NCBI RefSeq assembly: GCF_005844085.1
Contig: NZ_VCDI01000006.1
Span: 62,001 to 126,000 of the forward strand
Direction of reading: 5' to 3'
Length of the DNA: 64,000 nt
Source of the DNA: Lichenicoccus roseus
GTDB taxonomy: Bacteria > Pseudomonadota > Alphaproteobacteria > Acetobacterales > Acetobacteraceae
Position 1 is the stretch's first letter. Every line of letters begins with the position of its first letter. Below, in pieces: positions 42,362-49,478 of the stretch. The notes beneath the pieces were generated by a model. The model did not search any database and had not been told where the DNA came from. It saw only the letters and a program-made list of their open reading frames with translations. The translations under genes were made by a program, and so were the position numbers.

Positions 42362-43654
42362 ATGGCTAGGACCGTCCGTGACGCCAACCTTGAGAGCCGC
42401 GCGGCTCGGCTGCGCCTAAAGGCGGCTGCCAAGCCATACTACCGGGCGATCGACGTGGGCCTGCACATTGGCTATCGCCGCGGCAAGACCGCCGGCAAGT
42501 GGGTGATGCGCGCCTATCTCGGGAACGAGATATACCGTGTCGAGACCATCGGCAGCGCTGACGATACCCTGGATGCCGACGGCGTCGAGTTCCTGAACTT
42601 CTCCCAGGCGCAGACCCTCGCCCGGACCAAGTTCGTCGAAAGCAAGCGCATCGCGGCTGGCCTGCCGGCGCAGGGTGGTCCGTACACGGTGGCGCTGTGC
42701 ATCGAGGACTACCTTCGCTGGCTCGAGCAGCACCGGAAGACCGCCAAGGATGCCCGGTGGCGGGCTCTTGCCCTGATCCTGCCGACGCTCGGCAAGATCG
42801 ACTGCGAGAAGCTCAGCACCAAGCAGCTGCGCGATTGGCGGGACGCTGCGGCCGAGGCCCCTGCCCGCATCCGGACGAAGATCGGCGACAAGCAGCTATT
42901 CCGGACGGCACCCGACCAGGATCCGGCCGAGGCCAGGCGCCGGCGCCGAGCATCGGCCAACCGGGTGCTGACGATCCTGAAGGCGGCCCTCAACCACGCC
43001 TGGCGTGACCAGAAGATCTCCAGCGATCAGGCGTGGCGTGCGCTGAAGCCGTTCGCGCAGGCTGACGCAGCCCGGGTGCGCTACCTCACCGTCGAGGAAG
43101 CCAAGCGCCTGCTGAACGCAACCTCAGGCAGCTTCCACGACCTGGTGCACGCCGCCCTGCTCACCGGATGCAGGTTCGGCGAGCTCGCGGCGCTACAGGC
43201 CGGCGACTTCAACCAGGACAGCGGCACGCTGCAGATCCGGACCAGCAAATCCGGCAAGGGGCGGCACGTGGTGCTGACCGAGGAGGGCTTGGGGTTCTTC
43301 AGCCGACTTGCTGCCGGGCAGCCCACGCGCTCGATCCTGCTGCCTACCGAGGCTGGCACGCGCTGGGCCAAGAGCCAGCAGTCGCGGCCTATGACGGATG
43401 CCTGCAAGGCGGCACGGATCGACCCGCCGGCTGGCTTCCACACGCTGCGCCATACCTACGCCAGCCTGTCGATCATGAACGGCGCCCCGCTGATGGTGAT
43501 CGCGCGCAACCTGGGTCACGTCGACACCAGGATGGTCGAGAAGCATTACGGCCACATGTCGTCGACCTACATCGCCGATGCGATCCGGGCGGCCGTGCCG
43601 CGGTTCGGCGTTGAGATGGACCGGAAGGTGGTGGCGCTGGAGACGACCCGGTGA
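42362..43654 (+). CDS. int: Tyrosine-family site-specific integrase
   Basis: A 430-residue phage-type integrase. An N-terminal arm-binding region and a core-binding SAM-like region (110-235) precede the catalytic domain. Catalytic residues are Arg271 in LLTGCRFGELAAL, Lys in TSKSGKGRHVVL, His360 and Arg363 in FHTLRHTYASLS, His386 in LGHVD, and nucleophile Tyr396 in EKHYGHMS. It would recombine the attachment site in tRNA-Glu. The ATG at 42,362 was chosen because GGAGG precedes it; the frame is open 81 bp upstream. The stop overlaps the next gene by 4 bp (GTGA). Confidence 0.93.
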   Translation: MARTVRDANLESRAARLRLKAAAKPYYRAIDVGLHIGYRRGKTAGKWVMRAYLGNEIYRVETIGSADDTLDADGVEFLNFSQAQTLARTKFVESKRIAAGLPAQGGPYTVALCIEDYLRWLEQHRKTAKDARWRALALILPTLGKIDCEKLSTKQLRDWRDAAAEAPARIRTKIGDKQLFRTAPDQDPAEARRRRRASANRVLTILKAALNHAWRDQKISSDQAWRALKPFAQADAARVRYLTVEEAKRLLNATSGSFHDLVHAALLTGCRFGELAALQAGDFNQDSGTLQIRTSKSGKGRHVVLTEEGLGFFSRLAAGQPTRSILLPTEAGTRWAKSQQSRPMTDACKAARIDPPAGFHTLRHTYASLSIMNGAPLMVIARNLGHVDTRMVEKHYGHMSSTYIADAIRAAVPRFGVEMDRKVVALETTR

Positions 43655-44325
43655 CTGTCGATCCCAAGATCGCCTCGGCGGCAGACGTGAAAGATTGGTT
43701 CGAGAACGCCCTGAAGCAGAACGATCCGCGACCCTCAGAGGCGGTCTACCTGCAGGTAGCAGAGGAGCTGAAAAAGTCAGTCAACCGATACAGGAACCAG
43801 TCGACAACGCCGGATAAACATCGCGATGCAGAGCCGAGCCAATACATCGCACAGGCACAGATTGAAGTGACGCTTGCCGCGAACAAGCTGCTCTTCTCTC
43901 TCGAGCGGCTTGGTGAGCTGCTGCAGGGGGGACTGTGGACCCGTGAGGCAGATGGTATCCCCTATGCCGAGCTTGCGGACTTCCTCCGTGGCATGGCCGT
44001 CTCAGGGAATGTCCGCGAGGCGCCAAGAAAGTTGGCCGGAAAGCCGAAGGCCGGGTGGCACACATGGGGCCGACCTTTCTGTAGCAGGGTCGAAGAAGCC
44101 CTCCGCAACGCTGGCTATAGTGGCAACCTGAACCGGACTGACCGCACAGGAGTGATTGCCTGCATAGGCGCGAGCATGGTGCAGCATGTCTGCGACCTGG
44201 AAAGGATGTCGCCGGAGACATTCGCCGACGCTATGGCGAACCGGCGACCGTCACGCGCGCGACGCTCACCGGGGGAATCTCCACAGACGAGCCGGCTGAA
44301 GCAGGGACCTTATTCACAACAATAA
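43651..44325 (+). CDS. Hypothetical protein after integrase
   Basis: A 224-residue soluble protein of unknown function with a GTG start overlapping the integrase stop. The N-terminal half is helical and charged (VKDWFENALKQNDPRPSEAVYLQVAEELKKSVNRYRN). The middle is amphipathic (IEVTLAANKLLFSLERLGELLQGG), and the C-terminus carries a basic, Arg-rich end. No known domain was recognised. Its coupling to integrase suggests a role in excision, regulation or element maintenance. Confidence 0.6.
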   Translation: MTVDPKIASAADVKDWFENALKQNDPRPSEAVYLQVAEELKKSVNRYRNQSTTPDKHRDAEPSQYIAQAQIEVTLAANKLLFSLERLGELLQGGLWTREADGIPYAELADFLRGMAVSGNVREAPRKLAGKPKAGWHTWGRPFCSRVEEALRNAGYSGNLNRTDRTGVIACIGASMVQHVCDLERMSPETFADAMANRRPSRARRSPGESPQTSRLKQGPYSQQ

Positions 44326-44389
44326 GGTCCGTATTTTTCCTAGGTCTGCCAATTCAGTCTTGTTCCGTCACCAATAGACGGAGACGGTC

Positions 44390-44584
44390 ATGCAAAGGCA
44401 CATCTTTTCGGTCGATGAGTTCGGACAGTCCCATGGGTTGTCCCGCGCCACCCTCTATAATCTGTGGAAGGCGGGGAAAGGCCCAGTTTTCATGAAAGTC
44501 GGGTCTCGCCGCCTGATCAGCGAAGAGGCGGCGACCGCGTGGCGCCGGCAGATGGAAGCCGAGACCGCTTCCCACGCCGCCTAA
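44390..44584 (+). CDS. AlpA-like excisionase / DNA-binding protein
   Basis: A 64-residue protein with a winged helix-turn-helix of the MerR/AlpA type: IFSVDEFGQSHGLSRATLYNLWKAGKGPVFMKVGSRRLISEEAATAWRRQME. The LSRATLYNLWKAGKGP plus RLISEEAATAW pattern is typical of excisionases and AlpA regulators of P4-like elements, which switch integrase and excision genes. It stands between the integrase unit and the replication operon, and a GC-rich hairpin (about 44,593-44,622) follows, probably ending its transcript. Confidence 0.83.
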   Translation: MQRHIFSVDEFGQSHGLSRATLYNLWKAGKGPVFMKVGSRRLISEEAATAWRRQMEAETASHAA

Positions 44585-44592
44585 AATAGAAA

Positions 44593-44622
44593 CCCCCACC
44601 AACGCGGGCAGCGTGGCGGGGG
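44593..44622 (+). terminator. Hairpin after the AlpA-like gene
   Basis: A C-rich left arm (CCCCCACC then ACGC) pairs with GCGT then GGCGGGGG around a short loop, with a small bulge. It lies 8 bp after the AlpA-like stop. No T-run follows. It could terminate the short transcript or lower read-through into the replication genes. Confidence 0.5.
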
Positions 44623-44741
44623 CCAATCAAGTCAACAGCAGTCGGTCGCGGCACGATCGACATAGCGGTTTTGGTTGGCTCGTTCAAGCCGTTGCTGCTC
44701 CTATCCTGGAGCTACCAAGCGTGCGTATCGATTCTTCTCGG

Positions 44742-44927
44742 ATGGCTGGACAAGCCGATCCTCTTCGGAACAATCACTTTCGCCGGCGCTGGTCGGAACC
44801 TCGCCTCACCTCACGCGAGGCCGAACACCTCTCCGAGCTGGCGGCAGCTGCAGGCAATCAGCCTCGCGCGGAAGCTCTTTCCTGGCTTGCGCACCATCTC
44901 AGGACCGGGTCTGAGGTGCGGCCGTGA
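44742..44927 (+). CDS. Small hypothetical protein, start of replication operon
   Basis: A 61-residue protein. The last 40 residues are helical (LTSREAEHLSELAAAAGNQPRAEALSWLAHHL). The frame is open upstream to a GTG at 44,613, but the extension has poor composition, so the ATG at 44,742 is preferred. It ends overlapping the next gene by 4 bp (GTGA), the first of three such overlaps leading into the primase and ATPase. Function unknown. Confidence 0.5.
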   Translation: MAGQADPLRNNHFRRRWSEPRLTSREAEHLSELAAAAGNQPRAEALSWLAHHLRTGSEVRP

Positions 44928-45151
44928 GCCCGGCGCAGCGCCTCCAGCTGGAGAGGGGCGTCCAGCACCTACACGGCCTCGGTCCCCGCGCGACCGCTGA
45001 GCTGCTGGCGGAGGTGGTCTCTCCTGTCGGAGAGGTCGACTTTTTGCTGGATAAGCTTGAGCAGTATCGCCGGCTTTCTCCGGATCTGCTGCGCGCGGTC
45101 GGTGGCGATCGCTTCCCGCGGCGGATCTTCCGGGTGGAGGATGCAGCGTGA
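44924..45151 (+). CDS. Small hypothetical protein of the replication operon
   Basis: A 75-residue protein with GTG start: LQLERGVQHLHGLGPRATAELLAEVVSPVGEVDFLLDKLEQYRRLSPDLLRAVGGDRFPRRIFRV. It is mainly helical with a Pro-Arg-rich end. Both ends overlap neighbouring genes by 4 bp, which supports real coding. No family recognised; the position just before the primase suggests a replication accessory or regulator. Confidence 0.62.
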   Translation: MSPAQRLQLERGVQHLHGLGPRATAELLAEVVSPVGEVDFLLDKLEQYRRLSPDLLRAVGGDRFPRRIFRVEDAA

Positions 45152-45903
45152 GAGCGGCATTGGAGCTGGCAGCCCTTGGCTACCGGGTCTTCCCCTGCCT
45201 GCTCAACAAGGCGCCGGCTTGCCCGCGTGGATTCAAGGATGCCGTCGCCGACCCGGATGCGGCGAGCCAGCTCTTTCGCCAATACCCGAGTGAACTGATC
45301 GGCGTCGCGACCGGTTCTGGATCCGGCATCGACGTCCTCGACCTAGATCCCGACAACGGCTCGGACGCTTGGCTGGAGCAACATCGGCACCGGCTGCCCG
45401 CGACGCGCACGCACCGCACGCGATCCGGGGGACTGCACCTGCTGTTCTTGCATCGCGAAGGCGTACGCAACACCGCTGGCCGCATTGCGTCGGGCGTAGA
45501 TACTCGCGGGCAGGGTGGCTACATCGTTTGGTGGCCAGCCGCAGGCTTGGCCGTATCGCATCCGGAAGACCTCGCACAGTGGCCAGGATGGCTACTGGAG
45601 ACGCTACTACCGAAACCGGTGGTTCGACCCGTCCCAGTCGAGACGGTGGTGTCTGGCGCAGGCTATGCGGCCGCAGCGTTGCAGCGGGCGGAGGCCTTGG
45701 TGAAGAACGCTCCCGAGGGCACACGACATGATCAGCTGAATTACCAGACCTGGAGCCTCGCGCGCTTCATCCCGAAGGGAGAACTGAGCGCAGGCGAGAT
45801 CATCAGCGTCATGACCAGCGCCGCCCGGCATGCGGGGCTCGACGACAAAGAGATCATCCGCACCGTCGCGCAGGCTGTCGAGGCCGGGCAGGTTCGGACA
45901 TGA
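45148..45903 (+). CDS. Bifunctional primase/polymerase (prim-pol) domain protein
   Basis: A 251-residue protein with the archaeo-eukaryotic-type prim-pol fold found in many plasmids and phages. LAALGYRVFPCLLNKAPACPRGFKDAVADPDAASQLFRQYPSELIGVATGSGSGIDVLDLDPDNGSDAWLEQH holds the metal-binding DxD motif (VLDLDPDNG). THRTRSGGLHLLFLHREG has the conserved His. GRIASGVDTRGQGGYIVWWPA is the next motif. It would make primers and short extensions for replication of the element. GTG start; overlaps neighbours by 4 bp. The helicase-like ATPase follows, so together they form a replicase module. Confidence 0.85.
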   Translation: MRAALELAALGYRVFPCLLNKAPACPRGFKDAVADPDAASQLFRQYPSELIGVATGSGSGIDVLDLDPDNGSDAWLEQHRHRLPATRTHRTRSGGLHLLFLHREGVRNTAGRIASGVDTRGQGGYIVWWPAAGLAVSHPEDLAQWPGWLLETLLPKPVVRPVPVETVVSGAGYAAAALQRAEALVKNAPEGTRHDQLNYQTWSLARFIPKGELSAGEIISVMTSAARHAGLDDKEIIRTVAQAVEAGQVRT

Positions 45904-47138
45904 TGATCAATGGCGCCCTTCGTCCGATCGCCGGCAGCTACGATCTCTGGGCGGCCGAAGCACTGCGGCGCGCAGAGTTCGATCAGGCAAACCCAGGCTG
46001 GAACGGAACTGCCGATAAGCCACCGGCCGAATATCAACCGTTGGCTTTCACTGCTCCGCAGCATCTGCAGGGCGTACCGGTGCCAGCGCGGAAGTGGATC
46101 GTGTCGGGCTGGCTGCCGGCCGGCAACGTGACGCTGAACTATGCGGCCGGGGGCGAGGGCAAAACGCTGCTCGCCCAGCAGCTGATGACAAGCGTCGCGA
46201 CCGGGCTGCGCTGGATCGGGCTGCCGGTGACCCAGTGCCGCGCCATGGGTCTCTTCTGCGAGGACGATGACGACGAGATGCACCGGCGCCAGGACGCGAT
46301 CAACCGGAGCTACGGCATCCAGTTCAACGACCTAGTCGACATGCGCTGGACCTGCCCGGTGGGTGACGACAACACGCTCATCCGGTTCGAAGCAGACGGC
46401 TCTCCAGTCTTCACCGAGCGCTACCGCGACTTCCGCGAGCAGGCGCTCGAGTTCAAGCCCGGATTCGTGGTCTTCGACGTTGCAGCGGATCTGTTTGGCG
46501 GCAATGAAAATGTGCGGCAGCAGGTGGGACAGTTCCTCAAGCACGGCCTCGGCAGCCTGGCGCTCGAGCTCGGCGCCGGCGTGTTGCTCAATGCGCACCC
46601 TAGCCGCGCTGGCATAAGCAGCGGCGACCTGGACGGTGGCTCAACCGGCTGGAACGGCGCAGCCCGGTCGCGCTGGGCGATGCTCACGCCAAGTGGCGAA
46701 GAGGGTGAGCCGCTCGACCTCGACGCTCGCATCCTGGCCAAGAAAAAGGCGAACTACGCCAGTCGCGGTGACGAGATCAAACTGCGGTGGGTCGAAGGTG
46801 TCTTGGTCTTGGACCCGAAGGTCATGCACGGCACGGTCGCCGGCATAGGCAAGGGCAACGCCGAAGCGGTGTTCCTGGCGCTGCTCGACAAGATCGGAAC
46901 CCAGGGCCGCCACGCTTCCGACAGCCGCAACTCGGCAAACTTCGCGCCAAGGCTGTTCAGCCAGCATCCCGACCGCCACGGCTTCTCGAAGCGCGACTTT
47001 GAGGGCGCCATGAACCGTCTGTTTGCCAGCGGTCAGATCCGCCGCGAGCACTATGGATGGGCGTCCGACAAGACCTTCCACATCGTGCATGTCGACCACT
47101 TCGAGGATGCCAAAGAAGCACTCGAAGGTCTCCCGTAA
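45900..47138 (+). CDS. RepA-like AAA ATPase / helicase
   Basis: A 412-residue ATPase of the RepA/RecA-like hexameric-helicase type. The Walker A motif GGEGKT is at residues 84-89 (YAAGGEGKTLLAQQL). Walker B is FVVFDVAADLFGGNE, and LLNAHPSRAG and STGWNGAARSRWAMLTP are typical of this plasmid/phage helicase family. The C-terminus (FAPRLFSQHPDRHGFSKRDFEGAMNRLFASGQIRREHYGW) is a winged-helix DNA-binding domain. It overlaps the primase gene by 4 bp. An iteron-like repeat cluster begins inside its last codons, consistent with an origin it would unwind. Confidence 0.85.
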   Translation: MMINGALRPIAGSYDLWAAEALRRAEFDQANPGWNGTADKPPAEYQPLAFTAPQHLQGVPVPARKWIVSGWLPAGNVTLNYAAGGEGKTLLAQQLMTSVATGLRWIGLPVTQCRAMGLFCEDDDDEMHRRQDAINRSYGIQFNDLVDMRWTCPVGDDNTLIRFEADGSPVFTERYRDFREQALEFKPGFVVFDVAADLFGGNENVRQQVGQFLKHGLGSLALELGAGVLLNAHPSRAGISSGDLDGGSTGWNGAARSRWAMLTPSGEEGEPLDLDARILAKKKANYASRGDEIKLRWVEGVLVLDPKVMHGTVAGIGKGNAEAVFLALLDKIGTQGRHASDSRNSANFAPRLFSQHPDRHGFSKRDFEGAMNRLFASGQIRREHYGWASDKTFHIVHVDHFEDAKEALEGLP

Positions 47139-47231
47139 CTCATTGATATTGCTTAGTCGAGAGTCTCTCGAAGGTGTCCGTCGAAGGTTCTCCAAGGTCG
47201 CAGGAAACTGCGTCGAAGGTCCGTCGAAGGT
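47122..47231 (+). repeat. Iteron-like cluster of TCGAAGGT, candidate replication origin
   Basis: The octamer TCGAAGGT occurs in the same orientation at 47,122, 47,168, 47,181, 47,213 and 47,224, with a one-base variant (TCCAAGGT) at 47,191. Distances of 13, 10, 22 and 11 bp place most copies on one helix face. Two copies extend to GTCCGTCGAAGGT. An A/T-rich stretch (about 47,137-47,158) lies beside them, and a small CGCAG-GAAA-CTGCG hairpin sits between two copies. Iterons beside a RepA-like gene are the usual form of a plasmid-type origin. Confidence 0.65.
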
Positions 47232-47232
47232 G

Positions 47233-47264
47233 CACTCCGCAGAGTGTCTCTCCCTACGGGAGAG
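47233..47264. other. Two adjacent hairpins downstream of the iterons
   Basis: CACTC/GAGTG (47,233-47,246) with loop CGCA, and CTCTCCC/GGGAGAG (47,248-47,264) with loop TAC, lie directly after the last iteron. They may be part of the origin (a single-strand initiation structure), or simply end the upstream transcript. The sequence cannot tell which. Confidence 0.55.
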
Positions 47265-47324
47265 GTGCGCTGCCCGACCTTGGTGGTCGGCGCACGCACC
47301 AAGAGCAGAACGAAAGGGAAGCTT

Positions 47325-47636
47325 TTGAGCAGACTGTTCACGTCGCCGAGCGGGCGCGTCATCTCCGCTAGCCAGGCCGAATTCCAGCGCAACGTCTTCA
47401 TGCCCTACGGCGAATGGACCTGCAGCAGCGGGCGCTTGGTGCTCTTCAACCGGTTCTACGAGCCGATCTGGAGCCGTTGGAACGGGCTCACGACGCCAGC
47501 AGACCCGAGAGAGTGGGTGAAGGGCCTAGCGGTTCAGCGCTGGTTCTACAGCGAGCAGGATAGCGAGCGACAGAAGACCGAGAAGGCGAAGGCAGCGCTC
47601 CAGGCGTGGGGATTGCCAACCGATATCCCCGTCTGA
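47325..47636 (+). CDS. Hypothetical protein, TTG start
   Basis: A 103-residue protein. AAAGGGA five bases before a TTG at 47,325 decides the start: LSRLFTSPSGRVISASQAEFQRNVFMPYGEWTCSSGRLVLFNRFYEPIWSRWNG. It is rich in aromatic residues (Trp, Tyr, Phe) with a compact beta-like pattern. The C-terminus is helical. No family recognised. The next gene lies 222 bp downstream. Presumably an early or regulatory protein of the element. Confidence 0.55.
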   Translation: MSRLFTSPSGRVISASQAEFQRNVFMPYGEWTCSSGRLVLFNRFYEPIWSRWNGLTTPADPREWVKGLAVQRWFYSEQDSERQKTEKAKAALQAWGLPTDIPV

Positions 47637-47858
47637 CCACCAGCGTGAAGAAGCTTCGTTTTTCCGATCCGAATGCTTCCGCCGGAAGAATATTCGCGAC
47701 CGTCGCGAGACGCCTGAACACAACAGTATCCGCTCATACACGGCGGTATCTAGTAATGGACGTTGGTGCACAACCCACTGATTTCGCGAAGTTCCTTGAT
47801 ATGTCTGCAGCTTTCTGTCCAATCTCTGAACGATAAGCGTCGCGGATTTGCTCCAGAA

Positions 47859-48230
47859 ATGACGAAAGCGGCCCACCCTCACCGAGCCAACAGCCTCCTG
47901 TCACTCGATGGACGCAGCACTGAAGGCCGGCTTCTCCGGAAGGTCCGCGAGGAGCTGATCGCGCACGTCGGCGGCAAGCCGAGCGCGACGCAGAAACAGA
48001 TCATCGAGCAGATCTGCTGGCTCCGGCTGCACATCACAAAGATGGACGCGAAGGCCCTGCAGGCGGGCGAATTCAGCCTCGCGGCCGGCAAGCAGTATCT
48101 AGCCTGGTCGAACAGCCTGGAGAGGCTAAGCCGCCAGCTGGGCCTTCAGGGTCCCAAGCAGAAGCCACCTACGGCGGCTGAGATGGTCGCGGCGCTGCAC
48201 GCCCGTGCGCGGGCCGGGGTGGCAGCATGA
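47859..48230 (+). CDS. Possible terminase small subunit
   Basis: A 123-residue helical protein: RLLRKVREELIAHVGGKPSATQKQIIEQICWLRLHITKMDAKALQAGEFSLAAGKQYLAWSNSLERLSRQLGLQG. This resembles a small protein often found just upstream of terminase large subunits in alphaproteobacterial prophages, where it may act as the small subunit that recognises DNA. The resemblance is from memory and weak. It overlaps the next gene by 4 bp (ATGA). The terminase large subunit follows after three small or medium genes in the same direction. Confidence 0.55.
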   Translation: MTKAAHPHRANSLLSLDGRSTEGRLLRKVREELIAHVGGKPSATQKQIIEQICWLRLHITKMDAKALQAGEFSLAAGKQYLAWSNSLERLSRQLGLQGPKQKPPTAAEMVAALHARARAGVAA

Positions 48231-48457
48231 GCGGCAGCACCGACACCAGCACGGCAGTGCAGCGTGTGGCGTTTTGCACCCTGGTCACCGGCGCCGGTGG
48301 CGCGGCGCTGACGGTAGCAGCGGCAGCGGTGGCCCGGTGCACCCTCACCCTGCCTGAGGACACCGCCTACCTGCTCAGCCTTCCCGCAGGCGCCACGTTT
48401 GCCCAGGGTGCTGCCCAGCTGCAGCTCAAGTGGTCGCAGGGGCTGGCGAGCATCTAA
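48227..48457 (+). CDS. Small hydrophobic protein of the packaging block
   Basis: A 76-residue protein with a hydrophobic stretch (VAFCTLVTGAGGAALTVAAAAVARCTLTL) that may cross the membrane or be buried, and a polar C-terminus. It overlaps the genes on both sides (ATGA at its start, TAATG at its end), so it is very likely translated. Function unknown. Confidence 0.6.
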   Translation: MSGSTDTSTAVQRVAFCTLVTGAGGAALTVAAAAVARCTLTLPEDTAYLLSLPAGATFAQGAAQLQLKWSQGLASI

Positions 48458-49281
48458 TGGGCAGCATGGCACCCACCGGCCTGCTGAACCGACCACTGGC
48501 GCGGCACGACTTCGGTATTGCACCTGAACACAACCAGTCCGTCCGGTCGTTCATGGCGCGGTGTGCCAGTGACGGTGGACTGATGTCGTTGCGGGGCAAT
48601 GGCATCAGATCCCAGACCATCGCCAACGCGGTTGCCAAAGGCCCGATCGGCCGGGATCGCGCCTGGCAGCAGATCGAGCGCGCAATGGTCGTCCCCCCCC
48701 TGGTGGCAGAGCCGCGCGTTCGGGTGTGGCGCTACCTGATCGGCCGGGATCATCCGTTCGTGCTGCCCGATGATCGTCCTGGCAAGGCCAGCCTCGGCCG
48801 CGATGCTGTCGAGGTCCGTTATGCCGCGATGGGCAACCTCCACACCGGGTTGATCATGGGCGGCGGCTCCTGGTCCTTCGCCGTGAGTGATCATGCGGTC
48901 GGTCGCATCTACCAGCGCAGCCCCGGTGTCGACCCACGGCAGGCCATCCTGGAGGCCCATGATGGCCTTCTGAGCCTCACAGCCGGCGACGTGGCGATCA
49001 TGCTCGACCGTGGCTTTTGGACCGTTCCAACGGCCTCAGGCGCCTTCCTGGTCAATGTCCGCATGATGGTGCTGGCGTCCGAGCTGGAGATCCCGGCGCG
49101 CGACCGCGAGGTCGGCGTGTTCGTGTTCGCCGACACCTATCTCGATCAGGACGCGCTGCAGCCCGCGCAGGAAGCCGAGGCGGCGCTGCTGCAGCGTCGT
49201 GAGCCCCGGTATCTCGGCGGTGCTCTCTGCCCGGCAGCGCTACGGCCGCCGATCCATCTGCCGCCGGAGGCGCTGCAGTGA
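48457..49281 (+). CDS. Uncharacterised 274-residue protein of the element
   Basis: A 274-residue protein with no recognised family. Distinctive segments include FMARCASDGGLMSLRGNGIRSQTIANAVAKGPIGRDRAWQQIERAM, RVWRYLIGRDHPFVLPDDRPGKASL, LIMGGGSWSFAVSDHAVGRIYQRSPGVDPRQAILEAHDGLLSL, and FLVNVRMMVLASELEIPARDREVGVFVFADTYLDQDAL. SDHAVGRIYQR loosely recalls proteins with a conserved HA-R motif. It lies between the putative terminase small and large subunits and overlaps both neighbours by 1-4 bp, so it probably belongs to the packaging or transfer function. Confidence 0.65.
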   Translation: MGSMAPTGLLNRPLARHDFGIAPEHNQSVRSFMARCASDGGLMSLRGNGIRSQTIANAVAKGPIGRDRAWQQIERAMVVPPLVAEPRVRVWRYLIGRDHPFVLPDDRPGKASLGRDAVEVRYAAMGNLHTGLIMGGGSWSFAVSDHAVGRIYQRSPGVDPRQAILEAHDGLLSLTAGDVAIMLDRGFWTVPTASGAFLVNVRMMVLASELEIPARDREVGVFVFADTYLDQDALQPAQEAEAALLQRREPRYLGGALCPAALRPPIHLPPEALQ

Positions 49282-49478
49282 CCTGCACGATCGACCTGGA
49301 CGGGCGCCGTACCGACATCGACTGGACGATGAAGGCTAAGTGCGAAGCGATGGCGCGAAAGGGCATGGCGTTCGATGCAGCCTGGTGCCCTGAGCTAAGA
49401 AGCCGGCCGGTCCTGGCTACCCGGCGCCGCAACACTTGGCGCGGCAAGTTTGCTCGCCCCAAATTCGTGAGCGACTAG
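49278..49478 (+). CDS. Small hypothetical protein before terminase
   Basis: A 66-residue basic protein with GTG start overlapping the previous stop by 4 bp: MTCTIDLDGRRTDIDWTMKA then MAFDAAWCPELRSRPVLATRRRNTWRGKF. Its stop is directly followed by the GTG start of the terminase. It may be a DNA-binding or scaffolding peptide; no family recognised. Confidence 0.58.
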   Translation: MTCTIDLDGRRTDIDWTMKAKCEAMARKGMAFDAAWCPELRSRPVLATRRRNTWRGKFARPKFVSD

